NCBI GenBank assembly: GCA_016630955.3
Contig: CM049999.1
Coordinates: 1,116,001-1,180,000, forward strand
DNA from: Didymella arachidicola
Taxonomy: Eukaryota; Ascomycota; Dothideomycetes; Pleosporales; Didymellaceae
Direction of reading: 5' to 3'
Length of the DNA stretch: 64,000 nucleotides
Shown one piece after another: positions 10,935 to 21,817 of this stretch. The stretch's first letter is position 1, and each line of letters opens with the position of its first letter. The translations under genes were made by a program, and so were the position numbers. The notes below the pieces were generated by a model. It did not search any database. It saw nothing but the letters and a program-made list of their open reading frames with translations, and had not been told where the DNA came from.

Positions 10935-11675
10935 ATGGTTGCCTTCGGAAAGATCTTCGTCTCAGCTATGGCTATGGCTGTGCCAGTCATCGCCCAGATC
11001 ACGCCAGCCCAGGTCGTCACCAACATCGAAATGCTCACCTCAAAGTCCCGAGCCCTCCAAACTCCAGCTCAGAGCATCAGCATCATCAACGGACCTTTGA
11101 TCATAATTGGACAGGGCCCATTCCCGCAGATCATCGCTGGTTTTACAGACATAGTATCCACAGCCACAGTCGCTATCGCCCAGATGCAGGGCATGGCGCC
11201 CGTAGCCGCAGGACAGCCGAGCGATGCTATTTTCGACGCTTTCCGCGAGGTGAGAGTTGTGGTTCTTTGCGAGCTGTCAGATGCTAACACCTGTTCATAG
11301 TTCGTGCGAGTCCACCAAGTTCTTCTGAACATCTTGATCGGAAAAGCCGGTCTGTTCCAGACTGTACCATTGATTGGTCAGCCCGTCGCTGCCGTACTTA
11401 GGCAGATTGAGAATGTTGTCGATGTGAGTACCTCTACACTGCAGGTGCTGAGCAACAGCTTTGCTCGTTGACGTAGAGCTTGCTAACACCCCAGGCAGAC
11501 CATCGCCTTCGGCTTGATTGATGCTGTCGAGTCTCGTGCTTCGGATCTCCAGGGCCAAGCAGACTCCCTGACCGGCTCTCTTGATGTCTGCATCAAAAAG
11601 TACGAGGGACTGTCTACTAGCCGTAAGGCCCGCTCTGTGAAGTTCGCTCGTCGCGAGGTCGTTGCCGCCGCTTAA
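10935..11675 (+). CDS. hsbA: Hydrophobic surface-binding protein A / cell-wall galactomannoprotein family
   Basis: This is a small secreted protein of the HsbA family (cell-wall galactomannoproteins such as Mp1), which adsorbs to hydrophobic surfaces and in some fungi recruits secreted hydrolases. There are three exons: 10935-11249, 11301-11423 and 11499-11675, with introns of 51 and 75 bp and both junctions in phase 0, giving 204 residues. A signal peptide (about residues 1-19, MVAFGKIFVSAMAMAVPVIA) precedes an all-helical domain. It begins ITPAQVVTNIEMLTSKSRAL, a typical family opening with regularly spaced hydrophobic residues. Only one cysteine is seen, near the C-terminus, and the last 20 residues are basic. 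A TATA-like element lies about 115 bp upstream. Confidence 0.88.
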
Positions 11676-11891
11676 ATACGCCAGCCGCGCAAGCATCATG
11701 ATGGAGCAATGGTTCACTAAATGTAAAGCATCATGGAGCAAGTGCATATTGACGCTGCGGAGAAAGAATCATGGCAGGGGGTACCGATTTTGATCTCGCC
11801 CGATGAGTAGAACTCTATATGATTATCAAACTTCTCGCAAGAGCTGTAAAGTCCTGCCGCTGTCTATCGTAATACTAAACCGCCTCGAAGC

Positions 11892-13320
11892 TCAATGGCT
11901 AGCGTTGAATAGATTGGTGAATGTCCGGTGAGCTCGAGGCCTCAGTGACGCGAATGGTGTCCGTATCCTTTGCATAACGGAGCTTTCGCGATGCGGTAAT
12001 TGTGCACCAGTGGCACGTTCTGGGTGCCTTTCGGGATCAAATTCACGAGAGACCTCGGCCCAGTAGGCCTCGTACCCTCTAAATGAGAGTGATGTTTCGC
12101 GTTGTACGCCAGACCAATCAATCCACAGAGCATCTTCCCGTTTTACTGCCGTGAAAGTCGTCAGTAACACATCATCCCAGTGATATGTGTGAAGAAGAAG
12201 CTCAAAACTTTCCAGCTGCGGTAGCTGCAGTAGCGAAGCATCGAACACCTCGAACACCTTCAAGAGATGCTGCGCGATATCTACTGCATCCGAATGGCCC
12301 AAGTGGTCGTCGGCCCTGTAGGCAGAACGATCCTTGGTCATGAACAGAGCGGGCTGATCGTACCCTTGGGCTACAAGCTCTAACGAGCCGTGATTCCTGT
12401 ACGTTCGTCAGCTTGGTTTTTTTATTGGATTGGAGGAAGCCTATTTATATTCCATACCCAGTATCTGCGGAGTGTGCGGCCAGTATATATCTGTCAGACT
12501 ATTCATATGACGGAACCACGAAGTCATCAAAATTTGTTTGACATCGCTACCAAAGACACGATGGACAGCATCCACGAGATGCTGTGCGGAAGGGAATCCT
12601 TTCGGTCCGTCCCTGTCATTGTACGCGGTGATGATCGTAGCCGTTGTCTGCTGCGGAATAATGGGCTGTAGTATCTCCATCTCACCATGCATGTGCGGGG
12701 AAGTGGAATCCACTACGTAGCATATATCCATCGACTGGATGTTAGCACGACAGACGGTCGCTGCATGTATACGAGCTTCAGTACAGACTGTTGCCATTGG
12801 CAGAAGGTTGAGAAGTGATTGCAGTCCACTGCTAGCCAGATACAGTTTACTCCTGTCATGGGTATGATGAACGTATATTCTGAGGTGCTGCTTTTCCCTC
12901 TTCGGCGGCAGATTTTCAGACCCAATGAGCGCTTGTCTGAAGCGCTCGGCGAGTGAAGAGACACATGCGTCGCAGTCTATTCGAGGGAATATGATACTTC
13001 CATCGGAGTCGATCGATTGAATTGTTGTATGCGATGCTCTTCGCGGCCTGCTCCTTTCAGCACAATCGCAGGGCGTCGGCTGGCTATTGGCAAAGCTACG
13101 TGCCATCAGTATAGGGATGGGGTCAAATACGGCTATTTGAGAGAAGACAACTCACTGCGATGCATCAGTCTTGATATTGCGATCTGGATCGACGTAAACT
13201 ACTCATACGTACCTCTCGATACTGTGCTGCCGCCGCTGCCGCCCATATCATGTCCCATAGCTCTCGTGGCAATTGATTGAATACAGCGATAGCCACAAGT
13301 TTGTACGGGCGAATGCGGGG
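11892..13320 (-). CDS. Hypothetical protein, possibly 2EXR/F-box-like; exon structure unresolved
   Basis: Coding character is visible in three blocks on the minus strand, but I could not join them with certainty. Block 1 (13213 to about 13300) reads FNQLPRELWDMIWAAAAAQ and ends at a GTACGT donor. This resembles the LPxELxxxIW opening of fungal 2EXR or F-box-like proteins, but no in-frame ATG was found for it. Block 2 (12441-13106) is a 221-codon open frame containing LLPMATVCTEARIHAATVCR, similar to the VCxEAR helix of that family. Block 3 (11892 to about 12362) is open to a stop and contains KREDALWIDWSG. A donor near 12450 (G|GTATGG) does not keep frame with the nearest acceptor. The gene may be real with small exons, or decayed. 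Confidence 0.4.
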
Positions 13321-14030
13321 GTGGATGTATCACCTTATAGCGCTGACTATGGTAACAGATATGTCAGCGGCACAGCTAGGAGGCTGGTAACTAGGCGCTG
13401 ACCTAGCCTGATCGGTACACGCTAAGCATTGATCAACCGGTGTCCGATGAAACGCCCGTAGGCCAGCGCATTGCATTCCTGACCTATTTTCACTGCGCAA
13501 ACTCGTGATCTCATGTATGAGGCACGTCTGGTGCCCAGTTTCTCCGAAGATCGGCCCAAAGTTTCATGCTAAGCTTTGCAAGGCGGTAAGTTGCGGTCTC
13601 CCGCGCCGACATCCATAAATGCCAGGGCGCATCTTACTGCTATCATGCACAGTATCAAATCATCCTCTCACGGACATGTTCTGTTGCTATCTTGCATCAG
13701 AACCACAGTTCAAACGATTTCCGTACAAAGATACGCCGTGCAACTACTGGTCACGCCCTAAATATGCGCCGAATGTGGACACTTGACTGACAAGGATTTT
13801 CGGGTGTCTGACGTCGTCACCAGTCAGAGGACTGCCGTAGCTGTATATGTGTAGATATAAATTCATAGTCTCTTCTTAGCTATACCTCAGTCATTCGCTC
13901 TCTTCTTCTGCTATATAGCCGCTTCTTCTACTCGACACAGACACATTCTACTTGGGAGCTGGATTATCCTTTTTGCTCATTTTCTCGACTGGAGTTTCTC
14001 TTTATATCTTTGTAAGACTTCCTTTCAGCC
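13321..14030. other. Intergenic, no gene seen
   Basis: No coding signal. A TATATAG element at 13913-13919 sits about 115 bp upstream of the ATG at 14031 and probably served as its TATA box. Confidence 0.5.
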
Positions 14031-15655
14031 ATGAAGGTTGGAAGCCTGTATGCTATGGGTGCTCTCATAGCTGTCGCACCCGCAGGCGTCCTCGCGAACA
14101 TTACCTGTCTCTCGAAAAATGGTCTCGATCTCGAAGCGCGTGACAGAAATGTTGAAGGAGTGCTTCTGGCAGTTATAGCTGGCGAATGCATTTAGAGAAT
14201 CTGCACGAAAAATACGAATTAGGTACAAGAGACTGTGGATCCGTTAGGCTTACAGTCACGCACTTGGTTGGTGCTCTGAGTGCCGATGCCTGTGTTAATG
14301 TATTTGCTGGCATTATCGACCAATGCCTGACCGAGAATGGAAAGCATGAGGGTGTTTCATACACACCGAATGCACTGTACGAGGTTGCGGTCTTGCACCA
14401 GCGACATGACGGAAGAGACTCTCAAGTGTTGGATAAGCATTTGGCCGACGACGCTGGGGCGAGTGATGAGGAAGACACAGGCAAGGCTGAGATTAGTATT
14501 GATGTCCCGAGACCCGCTCCATACTATGACAGCCACGCAGGTTCAGGATCAGCTCACAACGCAAAGGTAGGGCAGCAGCAAAGCCAAGAGCCCCGACGAC
14601 GTCAAGAACGCTAACAACTCCGAAGCCGTCGAATCAGCCTGCCCAACCGGAGATTGCATGTCCATTACCTCAGTCGACCAAGGGCAAAGGGGGTAAAACA
14701 GTCATCCGCAGAGTTATCGAAACTCTCCTTCCTCAGGCACTCAGCACCAAGTTGCTCCCACGAGGTAGCGGACAAAGCGCACTATCAGGTTGCGGCAACT
14801 CCAGATGGTACGAACACACGCAGCTTATTAAAAAAGCCGAGGTGGATTGGTGCTCCTTTAAGAGAGGGAAGAGCTCTGGTCGAAGACCCACGCCTCAAAT
14901 ACCAACGTTGGGAGAATGTTGAAAGAAATGACCGGATTCGGCAAACTGGATGTCGTCAAGCTGAAGGGCGCCGCATTGACCGTCATAGGGAATCCAAACA
15001 TGGCAATTGCACCAAGCAGTATTCCGATCGGAAAAGAGAAGTACCTTCTTACAAATGGTGGTTTCTTCGATCCGAAACCGGCCCTTGCGTCGCGCAAGCC
15101 TTTGGGACAAACAAGCCTATCATCTACCAACTGGATGCCGATTCCTGCACAGTATAAGAAGTACTATGCCGAGCTTAGAGAGGGAGACCAATTCTTGTGG
15201 GCCGGACCACCATTGAAGGCTGCTGTCCCAATCGCCACTGAACCCTTATTGCAATGGGAGAACAGAAAAAATATACAAGAACGTTGTCGGCAATCTAGTC
15301 CACGCAGATCAAGGGAATGATAGACTGGCGATTGCCGTACTTGGCAAAGACAGATACATATTCGCATACACGGGTGTGGATAAGAAGGGCGATAATGGTG
15401 TTGACGTAGAAGTTACGGATACTCATGGACACCTTCTAGAGGACGTACGCTGGCACCGGCATCTCGGCAACGACAACTGCACTCAATTTGGACGGTGGAG
15501 GCAGTGTTTATGTCGTTTGGAGATCAAAAGGTGTTGAGAAGGTGATGGCTATGGGCCGCGCCGGGTATGATGGTGTGCCGTTCCAGGAAAATCCGCCCAC
15601 GAGTGCACCTCGCGAGGTCCCCAACTATCTTAAATTGACAGTGTCCGGTACATGA
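14031..15655 (+). pseudogene. Secreted phosphodiester-glycosidase (NAGPA-domain)-like gene, frameshifted
   Basis: The region starts with a 54-codon frame (14031-14195) carrying a good signal peptide (MKVGSLYAMGALIAVAPAGV). A cysteine-containing secreted-type segment follows in another frame (about 14219-14410), then a C-terminal domain spread over three frames from about 14916 to the TGA at 15653-15655. That domain shows the marks of the phosphodiester glycosidase family (PF09992): LLTNGGFFDPKP near its start and TTALNLDGGGSVYVVW near its end. One +1 shift falls at a run of six A (15266-15271), the second between about 15430 and 15446. Introns do not explain either shift. It could be a decayed gene, or one damaged by homopolymer sequencing errors. 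The substrate is unknown. Confidence 0.6.
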
Positions 15656-16028
15656 GCTTGGTTGCTGGTTGTCAGATTCGGAAATACATAGTATCAAGAC
15701 TAAGATGGTGATTGCCAGGTAGGGTTGCGGAAGGTAGAGCGTAGCTGTACTCTTACAAGCTCTGCAGAGAGATATTTGTATGTCGACATCCCAGATCAGC
15801 TGGTTCTTCGAGCATTGTGCACACGTATGAGAGGCATTCCATGATATGGTTGATGATCCTAACTATTGGTGTTACCACGGTCGAGGGTCCTCTGCTTCGT
15901 TGGAAAGCACGGCCCGTGAGTTTTGCCGAGACGCTAGTTCGAAGGAAATTCTTCGCGCCTGCCAAAAAGTTGTGAGCTCTGCAGGACGGCAAGTGCAACC
16001 ACCAGGTCCCTCTCGAAAATCCGTCGCA
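15656..16028. other. CBF5 upstream region
   Basis: No additional gene recognised. Open frames running into CBF5 from upstream lack conservation signals, so the CBF5 start is kept at 16029. Confidence 0.5.
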
Positions 16029-17631
16029 ATGGCCCTCGTGCAGACCAACCCCGACGCCTACACAATCAAGCCAGAGGCCTCCGCGCCTGCAATCGACACT
16101 AGCGACTGGCCGCTCCTGCTCAAGAATTATAGCGATTGTATGCAGCCCGACTGCGACAGCTTCCAATATACGTACTGACAAAAAATTGCAGTGCTCGTTC
16201 GCACATCGCACTACACCCCCATCCCGCAAGGATGCGCTCCCCTCGCCCGCGACCTTAAGTCGTACATCTCGTCCGGTGTCATCAACCTTGACAAGCCCTC
16301 GAATCCTTCTTCCCACGAAGTTGTATCATGGATCAAGCGCATGCTCCGGTACGGGACACAATTGCAGCCGAGTGTCAAGCAAGCAGCTAACCTTGTTACA
16401 GTGTTGAGAAGACTGGTCACTCTGGTACTCTCGATCCCAAGGTCACTGGATGTCTGATTGTCTGCATTGACCGCGCTACACGTCTCGTCAAGTCCCAGCA
16501 GGGTGCTGGTAAGGAGTATGTCTGCGTCATCCGCCTTCACGACAAGCTTCCCGGTGGTGAGGCTCAATTTGCGCGCGCTCTGGAGACCCTCACCGGTGCG
16601 CTTTTCCAGCGTCCCCCGCTCATCTCCGCTGTCAAGCGCCAGCTCCGTATCCGTACCATACACGAGAGCAAGCTCTACGAATTCGACAATGAGAGGCAAC
16701 TTGGTGTCTTCTGGGTCAGCTGCGAGGCTGGTACCTACATCCGTACTCTTTGCGTTCACCTGGGTCTTCTGCTCGGTGTTGGCGCCCACATGCAGGAGCT
16801 GCGCCGTGTGAGGTCTGGTGCTATGGACGAGACCAAGGACTTGGTCACTCTGCACGATGTTCTCGATGCCCAGTGGCTCCACGACAACAACCGCGACGAG
16901 TCCTACCTCCGCCACGTCATCTCTCCCCTCGAGAGTCTCCTCACCAGCTACAAGCGTATTGTTGTCAAGGACAGCTCTGTCAATGCCATCTGCTACGGTG
17001 CCAAGCTCATGCTTCCCGGTCTTCTCCGTTTCGAGAAGGGTATTGAGATCCACGAGGAGGTTGTCCTTATGACCACCAAGGGAGAGGCTATCGCTCTTGC
17101 CTATGCCCAGATGTCCGCTGTTGAGATGACCTCTTGCGATCACGGCGTTGTCGCCAAGATCAAGCGCGTCATTATGGAGCGCGATCTGTACCCCAGGCGC
17201 TGGGGTATGGGCCCAGTCGCCACCGAGAAGAAGAAGATGAAGGAGGCTGGCACACTCGACGTAAGTTACACCATTCGCACATGATTCGTGTTTAGAGCTA
17301 ACTCATTCAGAAATTCGGTCGCCCTAATGAGAAGACACCAGCCAAGTGGAACACTGAGTACAAGGACTTCAACAGGACCGACGTCGAGTCCGCACCGCTT
17401 GCTGAGACAACCTCGACCGCCGAGGTTCTTGCTGCCCCTGTTGTTGCACCTACCGGTGAGGAGCCCGAGGCTGCCTCTGAGAAGACCAAGAAGCGCAAGC
17501 ACGACGAGGAGGAGACCGCCGAAGAGAAGGCCGAGCGCAAACGCAAGAAGAAGGAGGAAAAGGCCGCTAAGAAGGCCAAGAAGGAGAAGAGGAAGAGCAA
17601 AGCTGCTGAGGAGGACAGCGACTCCGACTGA
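16029..17631 (+). CDS. CBF5: H/ACA snoRNP pseudouridine synthase Cbf5 (dyskerin)
   Basis: This is the catalytic subunit of H/ACA small nucleolar RNPs, which pseudouridylates rRNA and snRNA in the nucleolus with Nop10, Nhp2 and Gar1. There are four exons: 16029-16137, 16192-16348, 16402-17260 and 17311-17631, with introns of 54, 53 and 50 bp, giving 481 residues. The N-terminal DKCLD segment (YTIKPEASAPAIDTSDWP) comes first. The TruB catalytic domain follows, with the catalytic Asp in HSGTLDPKVTG, then a PUA domain (from YKRIVVKDSSVNAICYGA). The tail is rich in Lys and Glu and ends EEDSDSD, the usual nuclear/nucleolar tail. Conservation is very high throughout. It is a single-copy essential gene in yeasts. 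Confidence 0.97.
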
Positions 17632-18207
17632 GCAACTGCCGCTATGCTGTGAATTATCGATCATCTCGGCCCGTCAGCAGCACCACACTGCTGTTCGATC
17701 TATCGGCGATGTACACAACAACATTTGTGTGCATCTTGCGCATCTCTCTGTGTTCTGGATACCTGCTCGCGTAGCATACGGAAAATCGCTATCGGGCGCC
17801 GGCGTTATGGTTTGGCATGAAGGAGTTGGGCGCGTCAAAACTTTTGCATGAAGGGCAGACGACTAGGTGTATGAACATGGTTACTGTGTTGACAAACATG
17901 TCGATTCAATTCGAGGTTCAAACTGTATATGTCGACGTAGAGGCTATAAGAAACATTCACAAACTTCAAGGTCACTGAAGTCATCATTTTGATGTAAACC
18001 AACGAATGCTGCTGAAATCGAAGGTTCTGGCAGGTTCTCTGACGTACTCGATGGCCTGTGCGCCAATGCCGCATTGCGGAGATCGCGAGACATTTCCATG
18101 CATTCGATCATAAAAGCAAACCTCACTCATGCACCACACGCCTTAAAATTGATCGCTTTCACGCGCACACGAGATACCCTTTTCCATTTCTGTAACAGCC
18201 AGTCACA
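17632..18207. other. Intergenic, no gene seen
   Basis: 3' region of CBF5 and promoter of the J-protein gene. Nothing further recognised. Confidence 0.5.
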
Positions 18208-19521
18208 ATGGTCAAAGAGACCAAGCTGTACGAATCATTAGGTACGTTTGACCTTCTCATACCCCTCCTCGGCCTTGCTCGACTGCGGAGCTTACGGCTA
18301 GCCACTTACATATACTGACACACAATACAGGCGTGTCGCCTACAGCAACACAAGAAGAGATCAAAAAGGCCTATAGAAAAGCTGCTCTCAAATGGCACCC
18401 CGACAAGAACAAGGACAACCCACAAGCAGGCGAGAAGTTCAAAGGTAAGGCTGAACTCCGTCCTTTACTTAGACCTGATACTGATATGACAATAGAGTGT
18501 TCACAAGCATACGAGATTCTCTCCGACCCCGAAAAGCGCCAGACATATGACCAGTACGGTCTCGAATTTATCCTGCGAGGCGGCCAGCCTGCTCCAGATG
18601 GCGCTGAAAGTCCTGGAGGCAATCCGTTCGCGGGCGCCGGTGGTTTCCCCTTCTCGGGTGCCGGAGGTATGCCTGGCGGCGGAGGCGCACGAACATTCCA
18701 CTTCTCTACTGGCGGCGGCGGTGCCAACGGCTTCAACTTCTCAAATCCCGAAAGCATCTTCTCGGAGTTTCTCCGCGGCGGAGGAGGCGGCATGGGGGGC
18801 GACGATGAAGACTTCGGTAGTTTTGGTGGCTTCGGCATGGGCGGTATGCCAGGCGGCATGGGAGGTTCACGTGGCGGTCGAGCGCCAGGCGGACGCTTCT
18901 CAGGAGGCAGAAGAGCACCTGAGCCCGAGGTTACTGTGGTCGAGAAACCGTTGGCGGTCACACTCGAGGAGCTGTTCAATGGCACAACGAAGAAGCTCAA
19001 GATTAAGCGGAAGACATACGATCAGGCGACTGGCAAGCAGAGCACACAAGATCGGATTTTGGAAGTGCCTATCAAGCGCGGCCTGAAGGCCGGCAGCAAG
19101 ATCAAGTTTTCAGATGTCGGCGATCAGGTCGAAGGCGGTACACAAGATCTGCATTTTGTCGTTTCAGAGGTAAGCCATCCTTCCTGAGGATCCCCGATTG
19201 GCAGAGCGGGTTGCTAACGAAGAATAGAAACCCCACACTCTCTTCACCCGCGAGGGCGATGATATCAAGCGCACGATCGAACTCGACCTCAAAGAAGCTC
19301 TAACTGGCTGGCGACGGACTGTACAGACCATCGATGGCAAGCAACTCAGCGTAGGCAGCGGCGGGCCTACAGGGCCTACGTGGACGGAGCGATACCCCAA
19401 TTTGGGCATGCCGAAGAGCAAGAAGCCTGCTGAACGAGGCGATTTCGTCGTCGGCGTGAAAATTAAGTTCCCAACCACCTTGACGAGCCAGCAGAAGGAG
19501 CAACTTAAGGAGATTCTATGA
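18208..19521 (+). CDS. SIS1: Class B J-domain co-chaperone, Sis1/DNAJB type
   Basis: This is an Hsp40 co-chaperone that stimulates cytosolic Hsp70. There are four exons: 18208-18241, 18331-18444, 18496-19169 and 19228-19521, with introns of 89, 51 and 58 bp, giving 371 residues. The J domain (residues about 5-70) carries the HPD motif in WHPDKN and ends YDQYG. A long Gly/Phe/Met-rich region (about 80-190) follows, then two beta-sandwich substrate-binding domains (from VVEKPLAVTLEELFNG). There is no DnaJ-type CxxCxGxG zinc region, which makes it class B rather than class A. The C-terminal segment SQQKEQLKEIL matches the dimerisation helix of Sis1-like proteins. Confidence 0.95.
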
Positions 19522-20013
19522 TTCTGTTTCAAGAGCAATTGGCGTTGGCGGTGTCCTAATTGTGGAGATGCTGATTCGACATAACGTGGTTTCCTTCCTA
19601 CGTACATATTGGAGCGAGTTGTTTGGGGCAAAAGAGCACGATGGTGTATGTAAATGATAAGATGATTAACGAACAACACTTACTACAAAACATGTCACTC
19701 AATATTTACATCTTGATCATCTCATATTGACTCGCCATTCACAAATGCAATCATACGCTCGTCACTTCAGGCCAAAAGACGAACAGCCCAAAAGCGTCCA
19801 GTACATACATCAGAATCAACGCAATACCACCTTACTCAGGTTCACGATATGCATGTGGATTCAGTATGCCACAGCCGCGATTAGCAAGCTCACTATTGCA
19901 CGCATTGCGATGTAAAACATGTATCGTGAAGGGTGAATAGAAATCGATTGTCACCTTTCGCAACGCTACGTTAACATTGAGAATCATGGATAGTGCACTA
20001 TAAGCATTGTTTC
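19522..20013. other. Convergent 3' intergenic region
   Basis: Between the convergent J-protein and TenA-like genes. Nothing recognised. Confidence 0.5.
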
Positions 20014-21123
20014 CTAGACATTGACGTTACCAAGATGAGGCACGTATGTCGTCTGCTGTCCACCAGCCAGTGCTCTCTCGTCACGGTCGTAAGGCCGTGT
20101 GCTAGGCTCTAGTAAACTTCCCTCCTTCGCACCCAGCATACCTCTAACTTCTGAACCGTTATAAGACTTGTTTGTACCGTTGGAAGCATTTGCAGCACCG
20201 GGAACCTCGAGAGACTTCCTGCCCTCGTTTGCACTTGCGCCGAAGCCGCCATCAACCTCTGGCCAGAACGCCTCCTCTGCATCAAGAGTCGCTTGCCACA
20301 CGACGCCAGCTCTCTGCTTAACCTCCTGCCACCTCTTATCATCACGTGCAACCGCGTTACCAACGCCTTCGTTGATGATGCGCTCAAGCGTCTCGACAAA
20401 CATCATGAAGTTCTTGTTCGACCAATTGGGAATAAACTCCTTCCTCATAGCGCCGCCATCAAGATCCTTCGAGTAATCGATCGTCTCCGGGTCTGGGCTC
20501 CGACTTCTCGATCGTCCTGTGGCGCCGTCTGCAGAGCGGCGACGGTCTTGTTTGCGCGCCCAGCTCCACGCCTCGTAGTACACTTTCTCTGTGCTGAAGA
20601 GGCACACTGCACCTTCGAGCCAAGGAAGGAATTCATTCGACTTGCTGGACGACAGCTCGCTGAATAGAGCCTCGAAGCGTTGCACGCCCAGGCTCTTTTG
20701 ACTGGAAGATGGGGCTGGTGCGATAAGGCTGTAGGCTTTGGTCATTTCGTCGAACCACTCAAACTCCCGCTTTACATTAAGGATAGCAGCATCGAGCCAG
20801 CGTAGCAAGCGTGACTCAATAGACTCGACGTCTACGGTTGTGGCTGTGGCCCGCGTTGCTTTGCTTGTTTGCTCGATGATGCGGACCAGGTTCTCGGCGA
20901 GCGAGATATAGCCTTGGATGTAAAGACGGTCGTTTGCGAGCCATTCGGCGATGAGCGGCTTGGGTAGTTGACCCTGAGCAGCGCGGGCAAGAAAGGGTGC
21001 CGTAGTTGTGCGCTTGAATTGTGGGATGGAGATGGAGAGGAGGTGTGTTGTCAGGGCCCACGGCATGTCCGTGGGGTCAATATTGGCCTTTGAGATGAAG
21101 GCTCCGGGGTGGTGTTCTACCAT
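20014..21123 (-). CDS. TenA/THI-4-like (heme-oxygenase-fold) protein
   Basis: This single-exon gene encodes 369 residues. Residues about 15-270 match the all-helical TENA/THI-4 fold: an early LLSISIPQFKRTTTAPFLARAAQG helix, then LIAEWLANDRLYIQGYISL, EFLPWLEGAVCLFSTEKVYYEAW, and WSNKNFMMFVETLERIINEG. Family members include thiaminase II/pyrimidine salvage enzymes. Fungal proteins of this stand-alone type are mostly uncharacterised, so a thiamine role is only possible. An insert rich in Ser and Arg (SADGATGRSRSRSPDPE) and a poorly conserved tail of about 75 residues are fungal additions. I do not see a convincing catalytic cysteine of the thiaminase II type. Confidence 0.75.
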   Translation of the reverse strand: MVEHHPGAFISKANIDPTDMPWALTTHLLSISIPQFKRTTTAPFLARAAQGQLPKPLIAEWLANDRLYIQGYISLAENLVRIIEQTSKATRATATTVDVESIESRLLRWLDAAILNVKREFEWFDEMTKAYSLIAPAPSSSQKSLGVQRFEALFSELSSSKSNEFLPWLEGAVCLFSTEKVYYEAWSWARKQDRRRSADGATGRSRSRSPDPETIDYSKDLDGGAMRKEFIPNWSNKNFMMFVETLERIINEGVGNAVARDDKRWQEVKQRAGVVWQATLDAEEAFWPEVDGGFGASANEGRKSLEVPGAANASNGTNKSYNGSEVRGMLGAKEGSLLEPSTRPYDRDERALAGGQQTTYVPHLGNVNV

Positions 21124-21817
21124 CTTGTCTATTTAGTTGCGCAGGTGTGGTTCTTAACTAGTGTGGATTGCTCCTTGTGCTATTGGTGGGGCAGGTATCA
21201 ATTTTGGGAGTGTTATGAGGGGGTTGAGCTTGTATGCAGCTACCAGAAGAACGCGTTGATTATCATGTCTTCCCCGCGGTCTATGCCGTGTTTATATACC
21301 TCACCATGCTACCCCGCCAGGTCCAGGAATCGTAAAGTTACGCACCACGACGTCGGTTCAAGAAACACCAAGGCTCATGCCACTGAGCATGATAAGTACA
21401 CATGACGTGCATCTTGGCGGCATGTCGTCCGGTTGTGCGCAAATGGATCGCGCCGAAGGTTCTAGAGTGTGCTTTTGGTTCTAGAGCGACCGTAGCGGAT
21501 CTTTAGCAGCTGTTTGCTGGGGCGGGATGCTTGGCCATTGGTTTTAATATGTGGCGTAGAGGGTGGCGGAAACAGACGGCATGGCGGAGTCGCTTGGCGA
21601 GGTGATGATGACGTGACGCCACTGGACCCTGTTGGAAGTGTCCGCGGCGCGCTTTGATCCGCGAGATTGAACGAAAACAGGATTAAGGAAACAAAGTTCA
21701 CTAGGCGTTATCGATAGGACGCCTAGAAGCCGCTCTGTTGGCTACGAGCTCAAAAAGGACATACAAAAAGTCATATTTCGTCTTCGTGTCTTTCCCAAGA
21801 TTGCCAGGCTTGCTCCT
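21124..21817. other. Intergenic, no gene seen
   Basis: Promoter side of the TenA-like gene and 3' side of the membrane-protein gene. Nothing recognised. Confidence 0.5.

Noticed and set aside
16211..17143. 310-codon minus-strand frame
   Set aside because: Antisense of the highly conserved CBF5 coding sequence.
18371..19000. Long minus-strand frame rich in proline
   Set aside because: Antisense shadow of the Gly-rich region of the Sis1-type gene.
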